From NCBI RefSeq assembly GCF_002860125.1, contig NZ_PGVA01000044.1, positions 1-64,000 of the forward strand: a stretch of 64,000 nucleotides of DNA, in the 5' to 3' direction. This document shows positions 8,555-15,815 of the stretch, piece after piece. Position 1 is the stretch's first letter, and every line of letters begins with the position of its first letter. This stretch comes from Bacillus canaveralius (GTDB lineage: Bacteria; Bacillota; Bacilli; Bacillales; Cytobacillaceae). The position numbers were made by a program, and so were the translations under genes. The notes under the pieces are model-generated. The model ran no database searches and was not told the origin of the DNA. It saw nothing but the letters and a program-made list of their open reading frames with translations.

Positions 8555-9925
8555 TTATTCTGTTTCAATTTCTGACCATTCCATTGGAAAACGAATGATG
8601 TCCGCTTCGCTTAGTTCACTGCCCATTTGCACCTCAATGAATTGTAATTCAGTGATGGCTTTAAGCGCGTGTTTAGTGCCAGCAGGAATCGTAATCACAG
8701 TTCCAGGCTTCATGTGTGTTAACTGTCCATCTAAGATACATTCCCCTTCACCTTCTGTTATCGTCCAGATTTCCTGTCGCTTCAAATGTAGCTGGTAGCT
8801 GAGGTTTTTTCCCTGGAAGATACTTATTTTTTTTGTTAGAACTTCTGCGCCATTTCTCAGTTTATGAAAATCTAAAACTCGATAATGACCCCAATGCTTC
8901 TCTTCATACATGGGACGCTGACAAAAGTCTTTAGTTAACTCTTTTATCCGACCGGAAGCAGCTTTATCCGCAACAAGTATACCATCTGAACTTGCTACTA
9001 TTACACTATTGGAAATACCCGCAACAACGACAGGAAGATCGAGTTCATTTATTAAATGAGTGTTTATTGAATTGTTGTCAATAACTCCTTTTCCTACCGT
9101 ATCCGTATTCATAATGCCTGTTATCGTATTCCATGTTCCCAAGTCCCGCCACTTTCCCTTATACGGGACGACAACAATGTGATTCGTTTTTTCCACTACT
9201 TCGTAATCAAAACTATTTTTTGGAATATCAGAATACTGACTAATTAGTTCTTCGAAATTGCAGGGAATTCCATTATCGGCCAGGTACTGGATCAAATATC
9301 CCAGCTTGAAGGCAAATACACCGCAGTTCCAATAAGCTCCCTGCTTAATTAGTTTTTTTGCTGTATCACGGTCAGGTTTTTCAATAAAAAAGTCGACCTC
9401 ATCATAAGTTCCGGTGTTACATAGCGATTCATGATTCGGTGCAGGAACAATGTAACCATACTGATCGGAAGGGAAGGTGGGTTTTACGCCGAGAAGAGCG
9501 AGAGAAGCATTTGAATCTGTTAATGCATGACCAAACTTCTTTATGGCCTCAAGAAATGAATCTTCGACATAAGCATCGACAGGTAGTACACATACAATTT
9601 CGTCTAAGCTTAGTTTTTCAATGGAATGAAGGTAAGCTGCAGCTAATGCTATCGCGGGAAACGTATCTCTGCGGTCAGGTTCAATGATAAGAGGAGGAAT
9701 ATTCTCAATTTGGCTTTGAATAAAATCTGTTTGCGACTTACCCGTGGCAATATAAGATGATTCCGTTAAACCAGCCTGTTGTAATTGCCGCCATATTCGC
9801 TGGATCATTGATTCTTCTACTCCGTTGTCATTAAACATCATCTTCAAAAACTGTTTAGACCTTGAACCATTTGATAACGGCCATAGTCTTTGTCCTGATC
9901 CTCCAGATAGTAAAATAATTTTCAT
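8555..9925 (-). CDS. manC: Mannose-1-phosphate guanylyltransferase ManC with C-terminal cupin
   Basis: This enzyme makes GDP-mannose from mannose-1-phosphate and GTP. The 456-residue protein opens with the nucleotidyltransferase signature GGSGQRLWPLS and SKQFL. It has FFIEKPDRDTAKKLI and GAYWNCGVFAF in the middle. It ends with a cupin domain of the type II phosphomannose-isomerase kind (EGEGECILDGQ, PAGTKHAL at about 415-435). It is the bifunctional-length version. GDP-mannose is the substrate of Gmd at 27.0 kb, so this gene supplies the sugar nucleotide to the glycosylation island although it stands 17 kb away and on the opposite strand. Confidence 0.9.
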   Translation of the reverse strand: MKIILLSGGSGQRLWPLSNGSRSKQFLKMMFNDNGVEESMIQRIWRQLQQAGLTESSYIATGKSQTDFIQSQIENIPPLIIEPDRRDTFPAIALAAAYLHSIEKLSLDEIVCVLPVDAYVEDSFLEAIKKFGHALTDSNASLALLGVKPTFPSDQYGYIVPAPNHESLCNTGTYDEVDFFIEKPDRDTAKKLIKQGAYWNCGVFAFKLGYLIQYLADNGIPCNFEELISQYSDIPKNSFDYEVVEKTNHIVVVPYKGKWRDLGTWNTITGIMNTDTVGKGVIDNNSINTHLINELDLPVVVAGISNSVIVASSDGILVADKAASGRIKELTKDFCQRPMYEEKHWGHYRVLDFHKLRNGAEVLTKKISIFQGKNLSYQLHLKRQEIWTITEGEGECILDGQLTHMKPGTVITIPAGTKHALKAITELQFIEVQMGSELSEADIIRFPMEWSEIETE

Positions 9926-10320
9926 CTTTCATCCACTTTCTAAAATATTTTCAGTGGGGAAATAGCGATAATTCGGGCAACGATGTGGTGAGAATAGATT
10001 GTGATTTGTATTTTCCCCTTATAAGTTTATAAGTATCGAAAAGTTAAAACATTTAATTCCTTAGCAAATCAACTAATCATATTTTTCGTTAGATTCTAAT
10101 CTTTGTTGTCATTGCCAGCAGTGTTTTATTATATGCACCAAAGAATTGGCTGTGTTTGGCCAAAATTAATGCCGGTGTACTTATGTCTTTTTAATTTTAT
10201 CGGCATCTGAATATGTAATATCTAGATTTGCAATTTATTTAATGACTTGTAGTCGATGAACTAAAATAGACTCAATGCATATCATGCTTAGAGGTACTTC
10301 GGGGTGAATCAAAGCACACC
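9926..10320. other. Non-coding stretch upstream of the spore-surface island
   Basis: This AT-rich region between the divergent manC and the first small Cys-rich gene has no open frame of note. The only structured part I see is the conserved promoter block that begins at 10321. Confidence 0.5.
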
Positions 10321-10440
10321 GGGCTTGGAACAGTAAACCATTTTCTTAACTGGTAGGGTTTTAGCCCATACAAAATTTTATCCGTATTAATATAATAAAT
10401 TAACCCTGACATACTCAGGAATTTCGATAAAAGGAGGATA
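10321..10440 (+). promoter_or_regulatory. Conserved promoter/leader block, copy 1
   Basis: This block recurs almost base for base upstream of the mirror-image gene at 33.19 kb. It has nested inverted repeats: GGGCT (10321-10325) with AGCCC (10363-10367), and inside them ACCA (10337-10340) with TGGT (10351-10354). Next comes CATACAAAA, a sporulation -10-like element 16 bases after an AC, and then TAATATAATA with a TATAAT core. A short hairpin follows (CCTGA, loop CATAC, TCAGG at 10405-10419), and finally the AAAGGAGGATAAC ribosome site. Upstream parts are probably promoter DNA. The hairpin would sit in the mRNA. Confidence 0.6.
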
Positions 10441-10443
10441 ACC

Positions 10444-10779
10444 ATGGGTTACGGTAAAAAAAGCTATTTCCATGATGATGACTGGGGTCACAAAAAAGAT
10501 TGCGGCCATAAAAAAGATCATGACTGTGGCTGCAAAGACGATGATGACAAATGCAAAATTAAAAGTTGCATCTGTAAAGAGTTTCGTCGTATAACGCCGG
10601 GAACAACTGTATTTCTAACCATAGATGGCGTGCCTTCGGGACCTTATGTTTTTGCTAAGTTCTGTAAGGATGATCATTGTGTTACTCTGATAACAGGAGC
10701 AGGCGTTACGCCATCAGGAGCTGTATTTATTGTCGACTGTTTTCGAATCGATGCATTTGCATTCCCTCCAACCGTATAA
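10444..10779 (+). CDS. Candidate spore-surface His/Asp/Cys-rich protein, mirror copy 1
   Basis: This 111-residue protein has two parts. Residues 1-40 are a repetitive His/Asp/Lys/Cys-rich tract (HKKDCGHKKDHDCGCKDDDD). Residues 41-111 form a compact hydrophobic Cys domain with PGTTVFLTIDGVPSGPYVF, KFCKDDHCVTL and VDCFRIDAFAF. The C-terminal domain is nearly identical to the protein at 32860-33192 and clearly related to the 70-aa protein at 10938. I know no named family. The spacing of CVTL and VDCF faintly recalls the C-terminal half of CotY/CotZ crust proteins, but this is only an impression. The sporulation-type promoter block and the genes around it suggest a spore coat or crust role. Confidence 0.7.
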   Translation: MGYGKKSYFHDDDWGHKKDCGHKKDHDCGCKDDDDKCKIKSCICKEFRRITPGTTVFLTIDGVPSGPYVFAKFCKDDHCVTLITGAGVTPSGAVFIVDCFRIDAFAFPPTV

Positions 10780-10808
10780 AGAAAATATATATATATTTTT
10801 TTTAATCC

Positions 10809-10836
10809 ATCAGGCTGCTGCAGCCTGATTTTTTTG
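10809..10836 (+). terminator. Terminator of mirror copy 1
   Basis: ATCAGGCTG and CAGCCTGAT form a perfect 9-bp stem with a CTG loop, followed by seven T. The alternating AT run before it (10785-10805) and the stem are also conserved at the mirror copy (32809-32860). Confidence 0.85.
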
Positions 10837-10937
10837 TGTAATACCCAATCAAGTTATAGATTTTTTTCATATTATAAATTATCCCTTCTGTTAAGAGCAT
10901 AAAAGCAAGGGTGGACAAGTTATAGGAGGTGTGAAAA

Positions 10938-11150
10938 ATGGGCTGTTATAGTTCAAACGGATGCGCCTGCGATGTACTGCGTAAGACCGCTCCAGGAACA
11001 GGTGTCACATTAGGATTTAATGGTGTATCGTTGCCTGTTATTAATGCAAATTTTTGCAAAGGCAATCACTGCGCAACATTCGTGAGCAGTACAGGTACTG
11101 TTACAATCGCTGATTGTAGAAAAATAAATTTTGTTGCGTTTAGTCCGTAA
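10938..11150 (+). CDS. Short paralogue of the Cys-rich surface domain (70 aa)
   Basis: This 70-residue protein corresponds to the C-terminal domain of the 10444 gene without the His/Asp tract. Shared positions include CDVLRKTAPGT (against CKEFRRITPGT), VTLGFNGV (against VFLTIDGV), FCKGNHCATF (against FCKDDHCVTL) and ADCRKINFVAF (against VDCFRIDAFAF). It has five cysteines. The ribosome site TAGGAGGTG is strong. CATATTATA lies at about 10870 and resembles a sigma-K -10, but no AC is correctly placed before it. It is probably another structural component of the same spore layer. Confidence 0.65.
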   Translation: MGCYSSNGCACDVLRKTAPGTGVTLGFNGVSLPVINANFCKGNHCATFVSSTGTVTIADCRKINFVAFSP

Positions 11151-11430
11151 TAATGCCTGGAATGCAACTGCGCGCACAACTCTTTCTCTAAACTTAATAT
11201 CTGCCTGCCTGAGTTTGGTCCGAAGGCCTGATGATGCATTGGTGGTCGAATCATAAGAAAGCTTCTAACCCTCGTTTCGTTTGCTGAGATGAGCCATCCG
11301 GATCTAACCTGGCAAATTTCTTTGTTTTGTAATTCTCTGAATGTTTCTTATATGTAAGTTTTACCTTCGTAATTAGCTTGTGTACCAAGATCAGTGTCCA
11401 TTTCGCAACAAATTTTGTACTCGAGTAAAT
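11151..11430. other. Non-coding stretch
   Basis: No gene, hairpin terminator or promoter stands out here. It leads into the dispersed repeat that starts at 11431. Confidence 0.4.
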
Positions 11431-11570
11431 TTTCACAATGTATTAAGGTAAAACCGAAAAACGAATGAAGTTGTCTCAATAAACAGAGAATGCCGTAGGA
11501 AACGAAAAAACTATCTTAATTTTAAAAACTGTTCGTTTTTCAATTAAAGGATTGCTTTATGAAATTCATT
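11431..11570 (+). repeat. Dispersed repeat of about 140 bp, copy A
   Basis: This segment aligns along its whole length with 44293-44430. Shared blocks are TTTCACAAT, AAAAACGAATGAA, CCGTAG, AACGAA, CTATCTTAATTTTAA, TTCGTTTTTCAATTAAAG and ATTGCTTTATGAAATTCA. AAAAACGAA near the left and TTCGTTTTT near the right are inverted repeats of one another. There is no open frame. It could be a small non-autonomous mobile element or a structured RNA. Confidence 0.7.
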
Positions 11571-11578
11571 CACTTATA

Positions 11579-11607
11579 GAAAAAGAGAGGAACTATTCCT
11601 CTCTTTT
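11579..11607. terminator. Terminator after the VYDWV gene, copy 1
   Basis: AAAGAGAGGAA and TTCCTCTCTTTTT pair around CTAT. The matching terminator of the duplicate gene lies at 16525-16556, so it belongs to the inverted duplication. Confidence 0.85.
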
Positions 11608-11624
11608 TACTGCTTTACTCTTCA

Positions 11625-12308
11625 TCAATCAGTATGGTATTCATATTCATATTCGTCGCCCGGGAAGACGCTGTTGCACTGTTTCGGAATTTTTGGAGCT
11701 GGACACTGTTCCGTCAGGATATCTCTCGGCAGGCAGAATGCAGCATATAGCTCTAGCGTTACATCCGTCACCGATTGAATGCTCTGGCAAACATTCAGGG
11801 TGAGGTCTACACTTAATAACTCATCTTTTTCATCGTCAGAATTTAACCTTACTGTACAATCACTATCGGCAAGTTTTACAACTAATCTTGTTCCACAGGG
11901 GGCACATAGGAATAAAGACTCCGACATTTCTATCGTGATCGGCTTCGATACTTCTACAAAAGGAACTTTGTCAATAATTCCGCTAAACTCTATAACTAGG
12001 CATAGCTTTTTGGTAAACGTGACCCTCTGTAACTCAACCAGATCTTTGTCAATGATGAAAGGACGGTCGTCTCTCTTACCAGTTTCCTCTATCTTGATTT
12101 CAGAATTATAGGCTAGAGGATAACCGGTCTTAGGATCTACCAAAATACAACGCGTTTTTAAGTTTCTTGCCTTGCATACATCGGTATCTAAATGGAGAGC
12201 ATCCGCGGGCACGCATTTTGATATTGCAGACTGTAAAATCACCCAATCATAAACTTTTACGGTATTTATACACAAAAGCTCATCGTCATACTCAGCAGAG
12301 TTTTCCAT
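11625..12308 (-). CDS. Cys-containing 'VYDWV' protein, copy 1 (candidate spore-surface protein)
   Basis: This 227-residue protein has no signal peptide and no membrane segment. It has a KVYDWVILQSA motif near residue 18, eight or more cysteines, a beta-rich middle (TRCILVDPKTGYPL), then LFLCAPCGTRL, NVCQSIQ and AAFCLPRDIL. It ends with an acidic Tyr/Glu tail DEYEYEY. By my count it is about 85% identical to the protein at 15816-16505, on the opposite strand. Proteins with VYDWV, CAP-GT and CQSI motifs occur in spore formers as uncharacterised or DUF3794-like proteins. I place it there only tentatively. The divergent sigma-K-like promoter points to late mother-cell expression. Confidence 0.7.
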   Translation of the reverse strand: MENSAEYDDELLCINTVKVYDWVILQSAISKCVPADALHLDTDVCKARNLKTRCILVDPKTGYPLAYNSEIKIEETGKRDDRPFIIDKDLVELQRVTFTKKLCLVIEFSGIIDKVPFVEVSKPITIEMSESLFLCAPCGTRLVVKLADSDCTVRLNSDDEKDELLSVDLTLNVCQSIQSVTDVTLELYAAFCLPRDILTEQCPAPKIPKQCNSVFPGDEYEYEYHTD

Positions 12309-12348
12309 ATGATCAACTCCTTACTTCTATTTGAATTTCGATATAGTA

Positions 12349-12376
12349 CAAAATATGGCAACCTCTCCTTATGAGT
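12349..12376 (-). promoter_or_regulatory. Sigma-K-like promoter for VYDWV copy 1
   Basis: On the minus strand, GTCAC is followed after 17 bases by CATATTTTG. The sigma-K consensus is AC, 16-17 bases, then CATA-N3-TA, so the -35 and CATA match but the last two bases do not. The block is conserved in the duplicate, where CATA reads CGTA (15755-15781). Confidence 0.5.
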
Positions 12377-12441
12377 GACATGTTTCTAATCAAAATCAGG
12401 AAAATGGGCTGATATACTATGCTTTACTAATAACTTTTGTC

Positions 12442-12468
12442 ACGGCCCTAAACTGAAAACATACAATA
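12442..12468 (+). promoter_or_regulatory. Sigma-K promoter for coiled-coil gene copy 1
   Basis: GTCAC, then 16 bases after the AC, then CATACAATA, a full match to the sigma-K -10 (CATA-N3-TA). The same arrangement is conserved at the duplicate gene (15663-15689, minus strand) although the spacer bases differ, which supports function. Confidence 0.72.
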
Positions 12469-12500
12469 CTCTATAAAAGTTTAAACGGAGGGAAAGATAT

Positions 12501-13097
12501 ATGTCCAAACACTATGATCAAGATGAGATCGACAAGATGCTACATCAAATAAAAACGTACAAAAAAATAATTGTAAGCTATCAGGAAAATGATGCAACCC
12601 AGGATTATCTGGATATGAAAAAAAAATTAACAAGTTTAATGAAGGAGCGACAGCTCGAACAAAAGAGATATGAAAAATTATTGAAACAGCTGCAAACCAA
12701 CTCAGAGAAACTCGAGGCGAACGAGAAAAAATACGAAGAGTTAACACACTCATACGAACAGAAGCAACAAGAGCATGAAGAGATCAAAGCAATGTATGAG
12801 AAGCAAAAACAAGAATATGAGGAGACCAAAGCATCCTATGAAATGCAGAAGCAAGAATATGAACAGTTTAAGGCAACTTCTGACCAGCAGAAAACCGGTG
12901 TTAGCCTTCCGGACCATATTGATACGGAAGAAATTACGGCTCCATCGGAAACAGACGGACCCAATATGGTTGAGGATAAATGGCCAAAAAAGCAGATGCG
13001 AACTCCGCTGGATTTAACCAGAATGTCTCGACAGAATGGGATGCAAACAGCAAAGCAGATCACTTTCAGAGACATTCAAAGTAACCTTGAAAATTGA
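12501..13097 (+). CDS. Coiled-coil protein, copy 1 (candidate coat assembly protein)
   Basis: This 198-residue protein is a long coiled coil from about 30 to 130, very rich in Lys, Glu and Gln, with repeated motifs around EEIKAMYEKQKQEYEE and EETKASYEMQKQEYEQ (an approximately 14-residue repeat). Conserved ends flank it: the N-terminal KHYDQDEIDKMLHQIKTYKK and the C-terminal RTPLDLTRMSRQNGMQT followed by ITFRDIQSNL. Both ends are better conserved with the copy at 15043-15630 than the coil itself, suggesting docking peptides. The ribosome site ACGGAGGG precedes the ATG. It is transcribed divergently from the VYDWV gene, so the two proteins probably work together. Confidence 0.75.
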   Translation: MSKHYDQDEIDKMLHQIKTYKKIIVSYQENDATQDYLDMKKKLTSLMKERQLEQKRYEKLLKQLQTNSEKLEANEKKYEELTHSYEQKQQEHEEIKAMYEKQKQEYEETKASYEMQKQEYEQFKATSDQQKTGVSLPDHIDTEEITAPSETDGPNMVEDKWPKKQMRTPLDLTRMSRQNGMQTAKQITFRDIQSNLEN

Positions 13098-13478
13098 AAA
13101 ATATAAAATATTGACTGGGATATTGATCCGCCTGCCACTGACAGGATGGGTGGGAGAATCGAAGGGAAATGATCATAAATTTCGATTCCTCCATCCATTT
13201 TTATATTTTATGAACTTGCTTATTAATTCAGCAAAGATCACCAGTGAAGCCATTCATGTAACAAGGACTCGTTTGCCAGCTTGTTATGATCCTCGATAAC
13301 ATATAACGGCAAATAAAGCTACCTTTCTGAATAAGGTAGCTTAAAAGACTATAAAACTGAGCATGAGCATAAACTTTCGACAATTAAGTTAATGCTTTTA
13401 GGTACCAAAAGTGAACACCAATTTATAGTTCAGAATTCCTGCCAGTACCCAACATGACTACACGGCACATTAATACAA
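13098..13478. other. Non-coding stretch with terminator
   Basis: This gap follows the coiled-coil gene. It holds the terminator at 13316-13345 and the segment ATAAAACTGAGCATGAGC (from about 13352), which reappears inverted at 14844-14861. The duplication therefore continues past the genes. I see nothing else. Confidence 0.5.
13316..13346. terminator. Terminator after coiled-coil copy 1
   Basis: AAGCTACCTT and AAGGTAGCTT form a perfect stem with a short loop. The equivalent hairpin lies inverted at 14871-14902. Confidence 0.8.
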
Positions 13479-13691
13479 TCAATAGCTATCGTAATAATCA
13501 TCTTTAACAAATTTGCAAATCAATTTCTTCTTTTTTGGTTTATGCTTTGAACATTTCTTTTTCGGTTCATCATAATCCTCATCATAGTCTTCATCGTATT
13601 CGTATTCATCGTCCCAATCTTCATAATGCTTTTCAGAACATGGACAACTGTATTTTTTCTTTCTGGATACTTCATATTTATCAAACCACAT
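13479..13691 (-). CDS. Acidic Tyr/Asp/Lys-rich small protein with KLICKF tail (member 1)
   Basis: This 70-residue protein is low complexity: MWFDKYEVSRKKKYSCPCSE, then a DEYEYDEDYDEDYDE run, a basic KPKKKKKL-type stretch and the tail KLICKFVKDDYYD. The tail is shared with the proteins at 13973 and 14334 on the opposite strand. Its leader (AAGTATACAAAACAGGAGGTGAAA) matches that of the 13973 gene. Tyr-rich, charged proteins of this type are typical of spore coats, where tyrosines can be cross-linked. The function here is inferred only. Confidence 0.65.
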   Translation of the reverse strand: MWFDKYEVSRKKKYSCPCSEKHYEDWDDEYEYDEDYDEDYDEPKKKCSKHKPKKKKLICKFVKDDYYDSY

Positions 13692-13972
13692 TTGATTTCA
13701 CCTCCTGTTTTGTATACTTTACCGTACGCAGTTGATGTACAGGCTGAAACGGCATTCATCATGATTGCAAATACCTATTTTTATTGATTATTAAACTAAT
13801 TGAATTTATCAGAAGAAAAACGTTAATGTGAAGAGTTTAAACGTATATAGAAACATTTTATCTATTTGAAATCCTAAATAAAAAATGAGCTATTTCCTTA
13901 GTGATAACAGCCGCTTCGGCTTGTACACCTCCTGCGTATCTTGAAGTATACACAACAGGGAGGTGAAAGCAT

Positions 13973-14197
13973 ATGTGGTATGAAGATGATAAGCATGATA
14001 AGAAAGACTACGACGACTACGACAAAAAACACCACTATGATTACGACAAGAAACACTACGACGTAAAGTATTTTGACTTGGAAGTATATTTTGACCATGA
14101 TCATGACTATCCTTGCAAACCGAAAAAGAAATATCCAAAACAAAAAAAGAAGCTGATTTGCAAGTTTGTTAAAGATGATCATTACGACACTGATTGA
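13973..14197 (+). CDS. Tyr/Asp/Lys/His-rich small protein with KLICKF tail (member 2)
   Basis: This 74-residue protein starts MWYEDDKHDKKDY, continues with repeated YDKKHHYDYDKKHYD units, then YFDLEVYFDHDHDYPCKPKKK and the tail KKLICKFVKDDHYDTD. It has only two cysteines, both in the conserved C-terminal part. The ribosome site GGGAGGTG is strong. The upstream region shares TGTACA, CTGCGTA and AAGTATACA-AACAGG with the divergent gene at 13691, so the pair has matching promoters. It is a likely spore-surface structural protein, not a member of any family I can name. Confidence 0.65.
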   Translation: MWYEDDKHDKKDYDDYDKKHHYDYDKKHYDVKYFDLEVYFDHDHDYPCKPKKKYPKQKKKLICKFVKDDHYDTD

Positions 14198-14333
14198 ATG
14201 TAAGTAGTGGCAACAATCGAAACTCATGTACAACCAAGCAGCTAACAATTTCATTCAGGATTGTGTGTTTTCGTCGGTGTGGAAATATTCAAGGGATATC
14301 TTAAATTTATGAAAAAAGGGGAAGTGAATTTAT

Positions 14334-14669
14334 ATGTGTTATGACGATCATAAGTATTATGATTGCGATTGCGATAAAAAACATTATGATAAGTATGACG
14401 ATTATGATAAGAAATCTTATGATGACTACGATAAGAAATCTTATGATGGCTATGATGATTACGATAAAAAAGAATATGACGACTACGATAAAAAATACTA
14501 TGATAAGAAACATGATGACAAGAAACATTATTACGTGAAGCATTTCGATGTCGAATTGTATGTGGAGAAAGATCATCACTATCCATGTAAACCGAAAAAG
14601 AAACATCCAAAACGAAAGAAGAAGCTGATTTGCAAATTTATTAAAGACGATCACTACGACGGTGATTGA
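14334..14669 (+). CDS. Tyr/Asp/Lys repeat protein with KLICKF tail (member 3)
   Basis: This 111-residue protein is the long version of the 13973 gene. About residues 15-65 are tandem YDDYDKKS/E units (YDDYDKKSYDDYDKKSYDG and so on), then HYYVKHFDVELYVEKDHHYP, CKPKKKHPKRKKKL and the tail KLICKFIKDDHYDGD. The unit count evidently differs between paralogues, as expected for slippage in repeats. The ribosome site AAGGGGAAGTG precedes the ATG. The composition resembles CotG-like coat proteins, with no sequence homology that I can claim. Confidence 0.68.
   Translation: MCYDDHKYYDCDCDKKHYDKYDDYDKKSYDDYDKKSYDGYDDYDKKEYDDYDKKYYDKKHDDKKHYYVKHFDVELYVEKDHHYPCKPKKKHPKRKKKLICKFIKDDHYDGD
14390..14515 (+). 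repeat. Degenerate tandem repeat coding for YDDYDKK units
   Basis: Short units of the type TATGATGACTACGATAAGAA repeat in register with the reading frame of the 111-aa protein. Third-position changes between units show that the amino acid pattern is what is kept. Confidence 0.7.
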
Positions 14670-15042
14670 ATTTATTTAAGGCATCACTAGAATGTCCTAT
14701 GCAAATTTTTATTCTAACAATTTGGATTTGCGGACTGTAGTGTTCATACTGTGAATCCATCGCTGGTGTCTCGGGATGCTCCTTATGCTAATGGCAATTT
14801 TACGCTGGGACTATAATCCAGTCATAAACTGCCTAGGTTTCGCTCATGCTCAGTTTTATACTCCTTATCAAAAGCTACCTTTGTCATGGGGGTAGCTTTT
14901 TCTTTGCAATAGAAATATGTAATAGATGGCTGGAGGATTGTTATGAATTTAATCTTTACTTCGCTATACAGCCATCCATTTATTGAAGAAGCAGATTCTC
15001 ATGCACAGAATGGTAAATTGATTTGATTTAAACTTCATTTGT
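14670..15042. other. Non-coding stretch at the right side of the inner inverted duplication
   Basis: This stretch contains CTCATGCTCAGTTTTATA (14844-14861), the inverted counterpart of 13352-13369. It also contains the terminator at 14871-14902 and an AT-rich tail up to the coiled-coil gene. No gene is visible. Confidence 0.5.
14871..14903. terminator. Terminator after coiled-coil copy 2
   Basis: AAAGCTACC and GGTAGCTTTT pair and are followed by a T run. It is the mirror counterpart of 13316-13345. Confidence 0.8.
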
Positions 15043-15630
15043 TTATTTACATTTTATTTGTTGCAGATTGCGCTGAATGTCCCTGAAGGTTACCTGCTTT
15101 GGAGTAATGGTTTGCATTTCATTTTGTTTTGCCATCCTTACTAGATCAAGCGGAGTGTGCAAATATTTTTTTGGTCGTTGTTCCGCATCCGTATTCTGTC
15201 TTTGGAGTTCGGCTGAAGACGTCTTGTCTTCTTCAGTATCAATTTGTTGTTGACGGCGAACAATGTTATTCTGCTGTTCAAAAGTAGTCTTTAACTGTTG
15301 ATATTCTTGTTTCTGGTTTTCATAGGCTGCTTTTAATTCATCATACTTTTTTTCTTTTGCCTCAATCTTACGTTCGAATTTTTCTTTTAATTCATCGTAT
15401 TTTTCTTCAGTCGACTTGAGTTTTTCTGAATTGGATTTGAACTTTTTCATTAACTCTTTGTATCTCTGTTGGTCAAGTTCTCTTTCCTTCATTTCACTTT
15501 CTAATTTTTTTCTAGTATCTAAATACTCCTGGGTTGTGTCATTTTCCTGATAGCTTTTAATTATTTTTTTGTACGTTTTTAATTGGTACAACAATTTATC
15601 GATATCATCTTGCACATGCTGTTTGGACAT
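15043..15630 (-). CDS. Coiled-coil protein, copy 2
   Basis: This 195-residue paralogue of the 12501 gene lies in opposite orientation. It keeps the N-terminal DDIDKLLYQLKTYKKIIKSY, a central Lys/Glu coiled coil (about 35-125) and the C-terminal HTPLDLVRMAKQNEMQT followed by VTFRDIQRNL. The coil itself has diverged, with units such as KYDELKEKFERKIEAKEKKY, which suggests the heptad pattern rather than the sequence is selected. It is divergent from VYDWV copy 2 and has a clear sigma-K-like promoter. It probably forms a filament or scaffold in the coat, perhaps together with copy 1. Confidence 0.75.
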   Translation of the reverse strand: MSKQHVQDDIDKLLYQLKTYKKIIKSYQENDTTQEYLDTRKKLESEMKERELDQQRYKELMKKFKSNSEKLKSTEEKYDELKEKFERKIEAKEKKYDELKAAYENQKQEYQQLKTTFEQQNNIVRRQQQIDTEEDKTSSAELQRQNTDAEQRPKKYLHTPLDLVRMAKQNEMQTITPKQVTFRDIQRNLQQIKCK

Positions 15631-15662
15631 ACACCTTTCCCCCGTTAGTTCATTTTATAATG

Positions 15663-15689
15663 TATTGTATGTTTTTTTTTTGGGCCTGT
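15663..15689 (-). promoter_or_regulatory. Sigma-K promoter for coiled-coil gene copy 2
   Basis: On the minus strand, GTCAC precedes CATACAATA with 16 bases between the AC and CATA, exactly as at copy 1, while the spacer here is mostly A. The facing VYDWV copy 2 has GTCAC at 15752-15756 and CGTATTTTG from 15773. Confidence 0.72.
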
Positions 15690-15815
15690 GACAGTAGTTA
15701 TTCGCGTAGTATGGTATAACAGCCCATTTTCCTGATTTTGAATAGAAACATGTCACTCAAAGGGAATGCCAGCGTATTTTGTACTATATCGAAAATAAGA
15801 TAAGGAGTAGATCAT

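Noticed and set aside
10321-10370. A riboswitch before the 10444 gene
   Set aside because: The nested repeats lie upstream of both promoter-like elements, so they are more likely promoter DNA than RNA, and I could not match any known riboswitch core.
11552-11803. Plus-strand ORF of 83 codons overlapping the VYDWV gene end
   Set aside because: It runs through the terminator hairpin and antisense to a gene with a conserved duplicate, and it is not conserved at the other copy.
12481-12829. Cys/Phe/Ser-rich antisense frames opposite the coiled-coil gene
   Set aside because: They are composition shadows of a Lys/Glu-rich gene and have no ribosome sites. The sigma-K promoter and ribosome site fit the plus strand.
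14390-14515. Regular short repeats that could be read as a CRISPR array
   Set aside because: The units are about 20-24 bases, degenerate, without unique spacers, and in register with an open frame coding YDDYDKK repeats. No cas genes are nearby.
13898-14654. Long antisense open frames rich in Ile, Val, His and Ser opposite the Tyr/Asp/Lys genes
   Set aside because: They arise from the low-complexity codons of the plus-strand genes and lack ribosome sites. The plus-strand versions have strong sites and share a conserved tail.
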